From assembly GCA_001051155.2 (NCBI GenBank), contig JYIP02000002.1:1123583-1187582 (forward strand): 64,000 nt of DNA, written 5' to 3'. The stretch comes from Chrysoporthe austroafricana. Taxonomy: Eukaryota > Ascomycota > Sordariomycetes > Diaporthales > Cryphonectriaceae. Positions within the stretch are counted from its first letter, which is position 1. Each line of letters opens with the position of its first letter. This document shows positions 1-11,246 of this stretch, in pieces. A program made the translations under genes and the position numbers. Under the pieces are notes generated by a model. It ran no database searches. It worked only from the letters and a program-made list of their open reading frames with translations, and had not been told where the DNA came from.

Positions 1-774
1 TGACTCGGAGAGGGTGCAATTCGCCGCTATGGATTTTGGCTGTCTTCGAAAGGGACAGTCAAATTCATCTACATCTGCAGGGGAACGAGGTGATAGAATG
101 TAGACCGCTCATCGCGTGATGGTGCTGGGTAACGTCAGCTTGGAACTGGGTCATGTCCCCAGAAAATGATGCTTTGGTCGTATTTCTTTGAACTTGTAAC
201 AATGCATACATACGAGAGGGTAATGTCGTGGCCAATGTCTGCCTCTTGGTGGCGAAGCCTGGAGATGCCTGAGTCACCTGCGATGTGTCATCCGTTCCAG
301 ACAAGGCAGACTTGCTTTTGACCAATGGCGTGTTATACAAGGGTGGGGATATGGTCGTCTGCCTGGGGATTGCAAATTTTCGGCCCACAACCAAAACTGT
401 GATTTAGCTCGCCAGCCTTTCATAGATGTCTCTCATTGGTAAGATCCTCTGGGTTCGCCAATTCTTGCTTTGGATGGCAGCAGCGCCGTGATCCTGGCGC
501 TCGTTCCTTGTTAGCCTACCGCTATGTGACTGGCCCATAATAATTGGCAGATCCACTCTTTGTCTGACACTTGCCCCTCAGGCTGCAGGCTCCCAGCTTC
601 TGTCCCTGGGAAAACCTTGCGAGTGAGGTATAAACGGTTTCCACAGCTTTTCGTCTACCTCACTCAACTCGATCTTTGCTCTTGGACACAACCTCAAACC
701 CTCAATACTCAGCCGAGGCTCTGCTCCCAACAACTCTAACGCGCCGATCTACCTCGACGCGGCTATCCGGAATC
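1..774. other. Intergenic / 5' flank
   Basis: I see no supportable gene here. The only sizeable frame, on the minus strand at 65-394, lacks a recognisable domain and convincing coding character. The last 150 bases contain a TATA-like element and a pyrimidine-rich leader belonging to the gene that starts at 775. Confidence 0.5.
629..634 (+). promoter_or_regulatory. TATA-like box upstream of the DUF4139 gene
   Basis: TATAAA lies about 140 bases before the chosen ATG at 775 and is followed by a C/T-rich stretch, as in many fungal promoters. Position and motif are seen directly; function is inferred. Confidence 0.4.
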
Positions 775-3568
775 ATGGATGCCATTCAAAAGCAGGAGTT
801 TCGCGTGCATGATCTTCCCACGCGGACTGTCACTTTGTTCCCCTCCAAAGCCCAAGTTGTCCGAGACATCAAGGACGTCGCCTTGAAGCCCGGTATCAAT
901 CAAGTTTCTGTCGTCGGGCTGACGCCCACAATTGATCAAAACTCAATCAAGATCGATGGCGCTGGTTCTGCTGTTATCACCGACATCTCGGTTCAGTTGC
1001 TTCCCAACCAGGACATTTTCGAGGAGATGTACCCTGAAGTGAATGACGACGAGGACACCCGGGATGATGAGCAGGTAGAGGATATTGTTTCCGACCCGCC
1101 AGACATCCTGACGCTTATTGCTGAGATGGAGGGGGTCCAGGAAAATATTCTGGGACGGGAGGATGAATTGAAGCGTGCCCAGGAGCTGATCGCAAATGCC
1201 GGTCGTCGCCTACAGATACTTGACGGATACGGCACGCAATTCGAACCAAAGTCAGGCGCAGACATCCGCGACATACTGGCGGCTTATCACGTTGAGCGAG
1301 ACAGCATCTTTCAGGAGCATATGGAGGGCGTTGCTCGCCAGCGTGACCTTCAGAAGGAAATTGCTTCTCTGCGGGCGATGAACTTGGCGCTTGACAGGAA
1401 GATACGCCAGGAGCGGGAGAAGGTCAATCGTGCGAGGATGGAGTCGCAGAAGGCAAAGTTAAAGAAAATGGCTTTAGAACAAAAGCGCAAAGCCATGAGA
1501 CGAGAGGAGAGATCCCGCCTGAGACGTGAGAAGGAGAAAGTATGGCCTACAGTTTGCTACACGGTCACTATCACGCTGGACAATACCGAGTACACCCCGG
1601 TCTCATCCCGCCGATCCTCGGTGTCTAGTGTCACAGACATGGTGAAGCCGGTGGGCGCAAAGGTCGACAATTCTCCTTATGCGAATCCCGAGCTCCCTGG
1701 CTCCGTCTGCGACTTATCCATATCCTATGTGACTACGTCGGCATTCTGGTCCCCATGCTATGACATTCAGCTCAATACCACATCCAACACTGCTACGCTA
1801 TTTTTCGATGCTCAACTCACCAACACTACTTCTGAGACTTGGAAAGACTGCAAGATCTTGCTCTCCACTTCCCAAGCAGTCTTTTCAGGCTTGAACGACG
1901 CAATTCCTAGCTTAGTGCCCTGGCGAATACGGTTGGCAGGCAAGGGCGCTACTGATGTTGGCGACATCTCCAGCAGTCTTGAGGAGCGCAAGGCTCAAGT
2001 GGCGACTCGTAATGCCAGCCATAACTTTGGTGGCGGATTTTCAGGTCAAGTAAACTCCTTTCGCGAGTTCCTCAGAGCCAGAGGCCCAGTGGTAAGCATT
2101 CCGTTTTCCTACCAACCAGTTTCTCTTATATCAAGATGCTTTCTTTCACTTCAGCTCGCTTGTGGCAATCTTCAACTAATAGGATTTATTGTTGTAGCAT
2201 GGGCCGAGCTCCAGCAGAGACACCGCCGTGAACAACCCTTTCGGACGTGGTACATCTACCGGAGGTAGTGCGCCCAGTGCTGTGGGAGGCAGCGCCCTTT
2301 TCGGCGCTCCGTCCCAGCCTCAAGCACAAGCAACACAGAGAAGCCCCCTTTTTGGCGCTCCCTCCCAGACTCAAGCACAAGCAACACAGAATAACTCCCT
2401 TTTCGGCGCTCCCTCCCAACCTCGAGTACAGAATAACTCCCTTTTCGGCGGTCTCTCCCAACCTCAAGCACAAGCAACACAGAGAAGCTCCCTTTTTGGC
2501 GCTCCGTCCCAAACTCAAGCACAAGCAACACAGAGCAGCTCCTCTTTTGCCCAGCCTCAAGCACAAGCAACACAGAATAGCTCCCTATTCGGCTCATCGT
2601 CCCAACCTCAAGCACAAGCAGCACAGAATAGCTCCCTTCTCGGCGCTCCGTCCCAACCTCAAGCACAAGCAGCACAGAGTAGCTCCCTTTTCGGCGCTAG
2701 GCCCAGAACAAATCTTTCAGCTTCTCACAATCCTGAGCCGTGGCTCTCATCTGACGATCGCGCAGCAGCAGATGCTGAAGAATTGACTCTGCAGGGGCTT
2801 GCTGTTCCGCAACTTGAGTTCCAAGAGTCAGCAATGGAAGAAACAGGCCTGACGACGACATATGAAATGCCTGGCACCAGGGCCCTGGTCGCAAGCTTCA
2901 CGCCGTCCAAGCAGCGTGTCGCCAACATCGCCTTCGCTAACGTCGAATTCGGCTACACCGTCGTGGCAAAGTATCGTCAAGCCGCGTTCCTCAAGGCGAA
3001 GCTCCGCAACGCCAGCAAGCTGTCGCTGCTTAAGGGTCCCGCTGGCCTGACCCTCGACGGCACCTTCCTTGGGCGCACTACAATGCCTCGTTGCTCGTCC
3101 GGTGAATTGTTCTCGCTCAGCCTAGGGGTCGATCCTGCCATCCGCGTCCTCTATCCCAAGCCGGACGTCAAGCGCACGACGAGTGGAGTCTTCACCAAGG
3201 CGGACAGCACGACGTACACTCGATCCATCACGCTCAGAAATACCCGCGTTGTTGCCGGTGGCAAGCCTGTGCGTCTGACGGTGATGGATCAGATCCCCGT
3301 CAGCGAGGATGAAAAGTTGAAGGTCGAGCTTGTACAGCCGCGTGGTCTCGTGGTGGGAGGCGCCGAGGTCACGACTGGCATAGAGAGCGACAACACGAAG
3401 GATGGAAAGGACTGGGGCAAGGCTGTTGCCTTGATGAAGAAGGACGGACAGATCAGCTGGGATGTCTCACTGAAGCCGGGCAGGGAAGTCAAGTTGACTT
3501 TGGAATATGATGTCTCTCTCCCAGCTGGCGATAGCGCTATGCAGGTCGCGGAGGCTGTCCACTACTGA
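775..3568 (+). CDS. DUF4140/DUF4139 (mucoidy inhibitor A-like) protein with SLFG repeats
   Basis: Two exons, 775-2091 and 2198-3568, joined in phase 0 by a 106-nt GTAAGC...TAG intron, give about 895 aa. I chose the ATG at 775 (MDAIQKQEFRVHDLP) over an in-frame upstream one because the conserved N-terminus of this eukaryotic family (C. elegans F37C4.5-like) begins there. Residues about 10-100 are the DUF4140 region (TRTVTLFPSKAQVVRDIKDV). Residues about 100-257 form a charged, lysine/arginine-rich coiled coil, and DUF4139 starts near residue 258 and runs to the C-terminus (LEYDVSLPAGDS). DUF4139 is interrupted at about residues 473-607 by nine imperfect 17-residue repeats of the type LFGAPSQPQAQATQ. 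The molecular function of the family is unknown. The family call is firm. The exact splice acceptor is less so, because a second AG lies about 40 bases upstream of the one used. Confidence 0.85.
2296..2700 (+). repeat. 51-bp coding tandem repeat (SLFG-type, about 9 units)
   Basis: Nine imperfect units of about 51 bp encode LFGAPSQ(P/T)QAQATQxxS. Some units are shortened (one lacks LFGAP). All three forward frames and the reverse strand stay largely open across the array, which produces long shadow frames. The protein resembles the FG/GLFG repeats of nucleoporins. Confidence 0.8.
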
Positions 3569-4947
3569 ACTGTGGTCTGCTTACCGCCGCTGAGGTCACT
3601 CCCTCAGCCATGGCTTGGTGATTGGATCTACGGAATACAGGGACTATGATTATCAGACTGGTTTGAGACACACCATACAATATCACAATCTCAAATGAAT
3701 CAAGAGTATTATGTCTGTTTTGTGGTCACAGCGAAGGAGGAAGTACGAAGGAAGGAAGTATGAAGGAAGGAACAACAAAACTCAGTCAGTCCTGGACAGC
3801 TGGAATCTATATTATTTAGCTAGGTAGTAGGCGAATTTAACCATTGACCAGGCCTGGGCCAGCTCAGAGATATCTACCAATTCTTCTGACCTTTCCGGCC
3901 GTTGGTGGGCGTGCTAATCATTGATCGTTGACTACCCAGGCTGTTCTCTTGGGGAACTGGGCTCGAAGATAACGATTGCATAGATGGGGTTGCATTTGAC
4001 ATGCCCGGAAACCTGTACTTATCCCGAGGTAAATGTCGTCTTGAGAATGTAATTGTAGTCCTCTACAGTGTGAGTCGCCACGCCTCGGAACCCAACCAGA
4101 TTCATCTTTTCAGTTAGCCCAGCCTTCACATGAAACAGATGCGCATAGTGCTGACAAGTACATAATATTCGATGCTCAAGGTCACAACCGATCAGGAAGC
4201 TATTTTGAACGAGTGACAGGTAGTTCTCGGTACCTAGGTGCTCAAGGGAGAAGCGGTGCTATTACATCGTTCTGTCGAGATCGATAGACGCTAGGGACCG
4301 GTTATGGCGCCCCCCCCCCCCCACAACGTTCAGAGGATCAATAGTCAGTGCTATCAGATCAGACTAGCAGTTTAGGATATGTTCCAAGCAGCTTTGTCAT
4401 TAATATGCCGAACGGTCGAGAACACATGACCCGGCATGACATGTGAGACACCTTTTCGGATGCAAACTACGCCTCGTCAAGCGCCGCGGCGCGACGCAGA
4501 TGCAAAGATGCAGGAGTTCAAGATTCATGCTAATCTATTTGAGACTTAGTTTGGTGTGTCAGACATACCTGCAAGGGAGATTGTCCACGAGCAGTGGGCC
4601 GAGTGGCTTGAAAGACGTTCACCGGAATGCAGTGTGGCACCGCAAAGTTGCTTGTGCAAGTTCCAGTCAAGGGAGCCGTGGAGGGCAAAATCATTCATTC
4701 GTCTACGCGTGATCTTGGCAGCATGCTGTCGACTAGTTATAAGCTGGCCATGTGTGACTGTGTTGGGATGCAATCTGCTTCTCTCAACAATTTCTTTCAG
4801 CCTGTCTGCAGGTACACCATTCGAAGCAAGATTACCTTCAAATCCATACGCTTGTGTTCATATTGACTGCAACGCCCTGCGCTTATCGAAGAGTCGAAGA
4901 CGCGCCAGTCGCCTATCCTGATCTCCAAGCCGCCGGCAGCTGCAAAC
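3569..4947. other. Intergenic region
   Basis: No supportable gene. It holds a run of 13 C at 4310-4322 and only short, overlapping frames without domains. Confidence 0.5.
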
Positions 4948-5436
4948 ATGACGTCCGAAAATCATCAGCTCGAATTGGCACTCGGCCTGATGTACGCTTG
5001 TGGAATACTACTCGAGCTGTTCATACAGATATGCCAGGGCATACCGCAGCGCATTCCTGAAAGCTTTTACCGGCGTCCTTGTTTGATCGTCCTACGACCA
5101 GTCGTCTTCTTTTTCTTGCCTGCCCAATTCTGGCCGCTCACCATGTCCTACCGGATTCTGAGGCCCATAGTTGATACCTGTCGAGAATCACGCCGTCCAG
5201 AGGCCGAATTTTCTGACAGGAGTGAAGGTGTTTCGTCGTGGTCGAATGGAAGTCCGGACATTTGTCCAGACTTGGAGAAGCAGGAAATGGCCAAACAGCA
5301 AGATGCGATTGAGCAGCAAAAGGCGACTGAACAGAAACATTCATGTGCTTCCGCTTCAACTGTCGCATCCTCATCGGAGACTAACGCTTATGTATTGCCG
5401 GCTCTGAACTCGGGCAGCATCAATTGGCCGCACTGA
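4948..5436 (+). CDS. Hypothetical small membrane protein
   Basis: An uninterrupted 162-codon frame with a good start context (AAACATGAC). Two hydrophobic stretches are visible, about residues 9-31 (LALGLMYACGILLELFIQI) and 44-60 (LIVLRPVVFFFLPAQF). They are followed by a hydrophilic tail with a glutamine/lysine/glutamate segment (KQEMAKQQDAIEQQKATEQK) that could form a short coil. I do not recognise a family. It could be a real lineage-specific membrane protein or a chance frame; the hydrophobic pattern and start context favour a gene only weakly. Confidence 0.35.
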   Translation: MTSENHQLELALGLMYACGILLELFIQICQGIPQRIPESFYRRPCLIVLRPVVFFFLPAQFWPLTMSYRILRPIVDTCRESRRPEAEFSDRSEGVSSWSNGSPDICPDLEKQEMAKQQDAIEQQKATEQKHSCASASTVASSSETNAYVLPALNSGSINWPH

Positions 5437-7267
5437 TGTTGACATATACGCATTCATGCCGCTCCATCTTCTCGAAGATGGTCGTATGCAGGGTGGCAGC
5501 ACCAGCATACGAAAGCTGCTGCCTCAACCGGGCGCGACTATTAGGGACCGTCATGGACTTGCTCTCTTGATATCAGGTCAGGTCAACTTCTTCTTCTCAC
5601 TTGACTCTTCTCACGATTCGAATCTCGACATCGGTACAACAGCTATCTGGCAGGTGGCGACGACCAGCGACGGATTTCCGCAGTCTGCCGTATTGCCGAA
5701 GGAGCTACAACTCATAACGTGGGACACGAGACATTGAGGAGACCTAGCTGTCGAGGATTGAAATTGACGATATTGCGAAGTCACTGGTCTTAGACTGGTC
5801 ATCTCGACGCGACCCATTCGGCCTCCAGGTCTTCTCTGAGTGTTGGGAGTAGGCTTTGGCGCGCCACACGCTGGTCACACTGATCTACTCATGGTACGAA
5901 TGGTCAGAATAGGGATACACCATAAGGTCTCCAGGCCCAGAGGATGATGTGGTGTTTGTAGATCCAAACCTGGAGTCGGGGACATGGTTGATGATGGGTC
6001 TACTGCTGGACTGGGGTTAAGTGGGTTGGGATTCTCGAGCCTGTACTCGTAAGTATATGTATACCACGTGCTTATGGAAACCAATGGGATGCTCATGTTC
6101 GAAGATCTCTGGATTGCGGAGTGCGGTGGTGGTACCATCGAGGGATACTTGTCAGCGAGACCTAGGCCGTCTGCTTTCGATCTCAGCGAGGGACTAGCTG
6201 CTTAGTTTGGGATGGGTGATTGGCGGTTGCAACAATGCTGTGGAGGTTTCCAAGGTTATCTCTTGAGCTTCAACAATTTTCCAAAGGGCCCCTTTGACTC
6301 TGATCTCAATGGACTGGATCTTATTAATGTCGGCAGGCTCGGAGAGAAATGAAAGGCTGCGACCCAGACGTTGTGAACAGGGGAAGCTGTAGCTCGGGAT
6401 CTGTGAACCAAGAGGCTTGGGGTTGAGGAGACTGGGATACATGAATAAGCCCCGTGTGTGATGCTACTCGTATTGACAACTTCTCCCAGTACCATTATCA
6501 TGAACACATGCTCTTCGATCTTCCGATGCAGTGATGACGAGCGCCCGGCCAAGGCTCTCGGTAATCCGAGCGCACCGCCGAGGTTTCTTCTCGCCCACAC
6601 GTGTTGCATCATACAAAGAAAAATGTTCAGATTCTCCTACCCAGCCAGCAATCAGCTCGGCACCAGCTCCGAAGGTGAGCGGGCTATCGAGCGGCAGTCG
6701 TTGGGCCAAACCCCGGCCGGGCCCGGAATGGCCTCGGCGTGCCGTGGAGAACTGTCGGATCGGTCTGCCTCGTTAGCGCGTCAGGAAAGCAGGTTTTCGT
6801 CGGCCACATAGACTTGCTGGAGGCCCATCATCCTTGTCCTGTCGAATCTTTCTCGAATTTTTCTGCTTGGGTTTTGTTTGCTGGTGGTTCTAGCGCTGCC
6901 TCTGCGCGTGGCAAGCAAAGCAGACTGCAGATAGGGAGCCTCCTCAGTGACGTCGTGCGATGACGTTTGTGGCTCGTCACATGCTGCGAATCCAATACTG
7001 CACAACACCAGCAGCCTGGGCAGGTGTGGCTGACCTACTTGATTTTTAGCGATGGCGATTCTAGGCGAGAGGGAAATCAAAGACTATGTTGATTTATGTT
7101 TTCCTGGTCAATGCATCTCATACCTATGATCCTTTCCCCTCTGGTCGTATGCAAATCCCTACCTATACTGAGAAGATCTAGGCGATAATTATTGATTACC
7201 ATCTGAACACATAACAGTGAGAGCGCCGCACTCCGCCGGGCAAGGATTGCCGTTTTAGGATATCAAG
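5437..7267. other. Intergenic region
   Basis: Several short frames on both strands (5456-5737 plus, 5875-6138 minus, 6256-6612 minus) lack domains, consistent splice signals or start contexts. I see no supportable gene. Confidence 0.45.
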
Positions 7268-9264
7268 ATGTCGCGAACACTACTGCTTTGCTTCATCCAC
7301 GGATTCAAGGTACGTCACGGCGTCCTACAGAAATGTGAGGACCTACATGCTAATCTCTATATGATAAATAAATAGGGGAACGATGACAGCTTCGGTCATT
7401 TCCCAGAGGTAAGAACTCCCTTCTTCCCGTGATTAAGAAGCTATAAAGACTGAGCCGGAATCTAGGACCTGAAGCGGACTGTGAGCAGCCAGCTGCCCGA
7501 TCACAGGGTCGAATCGGTGGTGTACCCAAAATATGCGACCAAAGGAGAGCTGGCCGAAGCCAGCGCCAACCTTTTAGAATGGTAACCCTGCCACCTGCGT
7601 TTTCGCGGTTTTGAGAAATGCTGATTCGATGCTGTCTTAGGCTGAGGGGAAGAGTAATGGAGGTTAGGAAAGCCCAGCTCGAGAAGCCATGGCCGCCAAA
7701 CGACAGACAAGTGGGCGTCATACTCGTCGCTCACTCTATGGGGTAAGACAAACCCATTCAGAGCCCTTCCAGCCCTTCCAGCACAATTCGTTAACATATA
7801 CGCAGTGGCTTCGTCGCCAGCGACGCGCTCTTCCAGCTTCTCAATGAGCGTGCCACCGCGGACGACCCCGAGGCGCCCCTGTTCCCGCTCATACAGGGGA
7901 TCTTGGCCTTCGACACGCCCTTCAACGGCCTCGCCCGCTCCCTCTTCGTCTACGGTGCCTTCTCAAACTACCAGAAGGTCTCGAGCGTCTGGAACGTCAT
8001 GACAGCGCTCTCCGCCGCGCCAGCCGGGCTCAGCATGGCGCTGAAGCGCGGTGCCAGCTCGCTGCCCGGCCCCACGTCGTCGCGCTCGACGGCCGGCGCC
8101 GCCGCCGCGGGCCCCGCTGCCTGGAAGACCTGGCAGCTGGTGGCTGTGCGCACCGGGACGGTGGGCGCGATCGCGGCGGGCGGCGTCGCGGCGTACGTGC
8201 ACCGGCAAAAGCTGATGGAGGCTGCGCAGAAGGCGCGGAGCCTTCGGAGGCAGGATCTCGTCGAGGGATACCAGCAGGGCGTGGACCGCGTCGGGCAGGG
8301 TCTCGCCTACAGCAACCGCGGCAACGTCGGGCAGTCGTTCGCGTGGCTGAGCGACCACTTCACCTTCGTCGGCGTGCTGATGAAGCAGCAAGAGCTCGGC
8401 AAGCGGCTCGAGCGGCTGGCGGCGCTCGGCGGCGTGGGCGTGCACGACATCTACGCGTCGATGGGCGAGAACGGGTACTGGAGCGGCGGGTATTTTGTCC
8501 CCGAAAGGACGTTCTGTGCAGTTCCAGCGGAAGATCAGCCAGCCAGCAACCTGTTCTCGAGACATGTTGTCAAGAATGTCGCCGACGAGATCCAGGCACA
8601 CATGAACATGTTCCAGACGGACAAGAATGAGGACTACCAGCTCATGGTGGACAAGTCGGGCAAGCTCGTGGTCACCTGGTTCAACGACGATTCCAAGATC
8701 GTCGACGATCCGAAGATCACCCGGCCCGAGCCCGCCGACTCTCCAGAAACCAAGATCAAGGCTACAGACGAAGGCGTTGAGGTAGAAGGACAGGAGGGCG
8801 GCAACGAAAAGGCGGAGGCAGAAGTTTCTGAAGACAATGAGCTGCCGGATGAGTCACCCCTCGACATTGCTGCCGCAGCATCTTTTGTTCCCCTACCCGA
8901 GGACGGCGAGGAGCCCTCCGGCGAGGCGGAGCTCAAGGACAAGCAGAGCTACATGAAATACCTCATGGGCATCGCCCAGAGCGCTGGCACCGGCGTCTCA
9001 CAGGCCGGCTCGTCAGTGAAGGGCTACATTCCCTCGAAGCTGCCCACCATCTCGACGCCCAGCATGCCGTCCATGCCGAGCATGAGTATGCCGAAGGTCA
9101 GCCTATTCTCCAAGAAGGAAAAGCCCAGTGTCTCCGAGGATACCACAGCACCACCGGGTGAGCAGACGCAGGGGGTTAAGGCCAAGACCGAGGACGGCAA
9201 GACGTCAGAAGAAACTGTGGCGGCAGCGCCGTCCAAGGAGCAGGAGGAAAGCACCAGTGCATGA
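7268..9264 (+). CDS. Alpha/beta-hydrolase (DUF676/lipase-like) family protein
   Basis: Five exons: 7268-7309, 7376-7408, 7466-7581, 7641-7742 and 7806-9264. All introns are GT-AG and every junction keeps the frame, giving about 583 aa. The N-terminus LLLCFIHGFKG provides the strand-HG oxyanion region of an alpha/beta hydrolase. ILVAHSMGGFVASDAL, split by intron 4, holds the nucleophile elbow with Ser96, and ILAFDTPFNGL follows. These features fit the serine-esterase-like DUF676 fold. A central region (about 150-330) contains a possible hydrophobic helix and a conserved-looking block around FSRHVVKNVADEIQAHMNMF. The C-terminal 200 residues are acidic and of low complexity, with a serine/proline/methionine run (STPSMPSMPSMSMP). 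Substrate and location are unknown. Confidence in gene structure and fold is high; no enzymatic activity can be assigned. Confidence 0.82.
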
Positions 9265-9650
9265 TCCGATACCCAGGGGAAATAGGGAGTTTCTTGAATA
9301 TGACCTTGCCTTCGTTTCAACGTTTGGATTTGCATTGCTTAGGAATCAGTCTCTTTCTTTTAAAGAATGCTTAATGAAGTGGCACCTGGTCTAAACAATA
9401 TGTATTTCTAGGGAAATATACTCGAGAGCGAAATTGAAATTTGGGTATATTCCGTGTAAAAAGAGACATGTGGAAACATGCAACCGGCGAGTTAATCTTC
9501 ACTCTAACACCTGGCCTTGTGCACCCCCTAAGCATGCTGTTTTCCTGCAGTATGGTATCTCAACAGCACGGCAGGCACTAGACATCACAAGCAAACGTCA
9601 ACCCGTTCCTACAGCAATGCTCAAACCAACACACCCACTTTTCATCGAGC
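9265..9650. other. Convergent 3' intergenic region
   Basis: Lies between the tail ends of the hydrolase and the ammonium transporter. No gene is seen; it presumably holds both 3' UTRs. Confidence 0.5.
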
Positions 9651-11246
9651 TCAAACCTCAGCTGCTACACCATTCTTAGCCTGGACCTTCTCGGTCTCGC
9701 CAGGTGTATCCGTGTTGTGACTTCCGCCGAGCCCCAGCTCGCCGCTCTGCCCGGTTGTATCGGCAACGGCATGGCCCTGGATGTAACCCGTCTCGGGATC
9801 ATGCGCCTCGCAAGGCCCAAAGACGTACGCCTCCTCGCCGTGGATAGCATCGTCACCCTTGATGAGGTCATCCTCGCTCATGCGCAGCGGGATGCGCAGG
9901 ACGTGCTTGATGAACAGCATGATCAGGCTCGTCCACACCAGGTTCCAGCCGATGATGAACATGGCGCCCGCCAGCTGGTAGCCGAGCTGGATGCCGTTGC
10001 CCGCGACCGCGCCGCCGGGGTTGGTCAGGCCGAACGCCGCGCAGCCGTCGACGGTCGCCCACAGGCCCGTGCCAAAGCCGCCGACGAACCCGGCCACCAT
10101 GTGCGTGTGTGTGATGCCGAGCGTGTCGTCGAAGTGCCGCTCGAAGAACTTCGACTTGCCGACGATGTTCATCGTGACCCAGGGGACGGAGCCAGACCCC
10201 ACGCCAAGGAGGATCGCGCCCCAGCCCGCGACGACACCGGCAGCGGGGGTGATGGCGACGAGGCCGGTGATCATGCCGTTGACGGCGCCAATGACTGACG
10301 GCTTCTTGTAGTAGATCATGTCACAGATTGTCCAGGTCAGCAGGGAGACGGCGGTGCACAGGTTCGTGTTGAGGACGGCAACACCAGCGTCGGCAGATGC
10401 AGAGTACGGGTCACCACCGTTGAAGCCGTTCCAACCGATCCAGAGGATTCCAGCGCCGATGAGCACGACGAGGATGTTGTTGGGCCGAGCGTCCTCGCGG
10501 TCCTTGGCTAGACGTGGTCCAATCCAGTACGATCCGATGAAGCCCGCGGTTCCTGACGAAAGATGAATCACGTAGCCGCCGGAGTAGTCAATTGTGCCGA
10601 GATTGAACAGAAAGCCGCCTCCCCAGAGAGAGTACGCGCCGACAGTGTAGCTCAACGTGAGCCAGAGGGGCACGAAGAGCATCCAAGCATAGAAGTTCAT
10701 ACGGCACAGAAACGCACCGGCGACCAGAACGAGCGTGATAGCCGCGAAGACGAACTGGAAGTAGACCATGGTTGCGAGCGGGAACTCCTGGCCGATTCCG
10801 ATGGACGGGAGGTAAGATTGCTTCAGCATAGTGTCGATGCCCAGGACGTTGTTGGGCTTGCCCACAAACGGCAGCATGTACTCTCCAAAGGCGGCCTCAT
10901 AGCCCCAGAGAACCCAGCAGACGAGTACGGCGGCGAAGGCGTAGAAGGCCATGAAGGCACTATTGATAGCCCATTTCTTCTTCACGAGACCCGCGTAAAG
11001 CACCACAAGGCCGGGAACAGATTGAAGGGCGACGAGAGAGGCTGCTGTGAGCTGCCACGCATTGTCACCTGTGAGAAGGATGATCAGCAACAGAAGTCTC
11101 TCGTGGCAGAGCAGCAGAGGTCCCACGGGACTCATAACCGGTATCGGGAAAATGACAATTGCTCCACGAGGACGTGTTCACTTACCACTGCCCGTCGGCG
11201 ACGACGGTGTCCACCAAATTGGTGTATCTGTGCTATTGTCAGACAT
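9651..11246 (-). CDS. Ammonium transporter (Mep/Amt family)
   Basis: Two exons on the minus strand, 11246-11186 and 11068-9651, with a 117-nt intron (GTAAG...ACAG), give about 492 aa starting [19 protein letters not shown]. It moves ammonium across the plasma membrane. Family signatures are clear: [20 protein letters not shown] in the first helices, [19 protein letters not shown] carrying the first pore histidine, and [17 protein letters not shown] carrying the second. The protein is hydrophobic throughout, with the roughly 11 helices expected, followed by a cytosolic tail ([25 protein letters not shown]) conserved in Amt proteins and used in trimer gating. A TATATAA element lies about 30 bases upstream of the ATG and a GATA core at 11317-11320, compatible with GATA-factor (AreA/Nit2) nitrogen control, though one motif is weak evidence. 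I cannot tell which Mep paralogue it is. Confidence 0.93.
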
